Shown here: piece after piece, positions 4,987-5,226 of the stretch
Layout of the letters: every line of letters starts with the position of its first letter
How positions within the stretch are numbered: the first letter of the stretch is position 1
Assembly: GCA_028691595.1 (NCBI GenBank)
Contig: JAQUZA010000263.1
Location: 1-5,226, forward strand
DNA: 5,226 nt
Direction: 5' to 3'
DNA from: Candidatus Rifleibacteriota bacterium
GTDB taxonomy: Bacteria; Muiribacteriota; Ozemobacteria; Ozemobacterales; Ozemobacteraceae
Translations under genes and position numbers: made by a program
Notes under the pieces: model-generated
What the model saw: only the letters and a program-made list of their open reading frames with translations
Told to the model about the DNA's origin: nothing
The model's database searches: none

Positions 4987-5226
4987 TCAGTTTTTCTTCA
5001 AAAGCGCTGCTTCGCTTTCAAGCAGGATATACCCCTGTTTAAAAGGCCTGGCAAGGTTATACATCTGAGAAGCAGTATCCCGGTCACGGTTTGACAACAT
5101 CAGCAGCCCGATGTTTCTCAATACGTAACGCTGCAAAGCATGTTTTCTGTTGGCATAGAAAGCCTTTTTCATGGCATCTTCGGCCAGGCGTTTCTGGCCC
5201 TGTGACCAGAATACCAGACCTTTGAG
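4987..5226 (-). CDS. TPR-like protein, C-terminal 79 residues only
   Basis: The frame is open from the right edge to a TGA at 4987-4989; the N-terminal part lies outside the window. An ATG at 5172 is internal, because the coding pattern continues upstream of it (LKGLVFWSQGQKRLAEDAM). The visible part fits two tetratricopeptide repeats: LVFWSQGQKRLAEDAMKKAF followed by YANRKHA, with Gly, Ala and aromatic residues at TPR spacing, then a weaker unit LRNIGLLMLSNRDRDTASQM followed by YNLARPF. The tail is Leu/Lys-rich and ends LLKKN. TPRs mediate protein-protein contacts. No signal or membrane segment is visible in this portion. It lies 16 bp upstream of the HEAT-repeat gene on the same strand, so the two are almost surely co-transcribed and may act together. 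The real coding region is secure; the TPR assignment is moderate. Confidence 0.75.
   Translation of the reverse strand, partial: LKGLVFWSQGQKRLAEDAMKKAFYANRKHALQRYVLRNIGLLMLSNRDRDTASQMYNLARPFKQGYILLESEAALLKKN

Noticed and set aside
4987..5172. A complete 61-residue small protein starting at the ATG at 5172
   Set aside because: The same frame continues open to the window edge, and the TPR-like pattern begins before that ATG, so it is the end of a longer gene.
1..5226. tRNA, rRNA, CRISPR array, insertion sequence or attachment site
   Set aside because: I saw no tandem direct repeats with spacers, no transposase-like frame, no terminal inverted repeats and no cloverleaf-like segment in the small non-coding gaps.

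Overview
The window is bacterial, of balanced base composition, and densely coded with short intergenic gaps. It carries a type IV pilin-like protein, a flagellin and a partner-switching STAS protein, so the source is a flagellated bacterium that also builds type IV pilus or type II secretion-like fibres. I cannot name the lineage from sequence alone. The divergent flagellin ends and the large HEAT-repeat membrane protein suggest a poorly sampled phylum; an uncultivated group such as Candidatus Riflebacteria is a low-confidence guess.

Layout from left to right: (1) positions 1-683, minus strand, an open-ended gene for a PilX/GspK-like minor prepilin whose C-terminal part lies outside the window. 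(2) 684-810, a divergent intergenic region with promoter-like elements in both directions. (3) 811-1284, plus strand, a small secreted protein of unrecognised function with its own extended -10 promoter. (4) 1311-1351, a strong symmetrical hairpin that can terminate transcription from both sides. (5) 1368-5226, a minus-strand run of four genes read right to left: the C-terminus of a TPR-like protein (partial), a 777-residue HEAT-repeat protein with one membrane helix, a small STAS-domain protein and a compact 263-residue flagellin. Gaps in this run are 16, 38 and 88 bp, so it may be one transcription unit with extra internal promoters.

How the genes may work together is inference. TPR and HEAT repeats are protein-binding scaffolds, and STAS proteins of the SpoIIAA/RsbV type bind anti-sigma factors or related kinases. 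A scaffold-plus-STAS pair just upstream of a flagellin could couple a membrane signal to motility. The flagellin leader holds three GGA triplets, one in the ribosome binding site, which is the pattern expected for CsrA control. The prepilin-like and STAS genes each have a TTGACA hexamer exactly 35 nt before an ATG that lacks a good Shine-Dalgarno sequence, which suggests leaderless transcripts.
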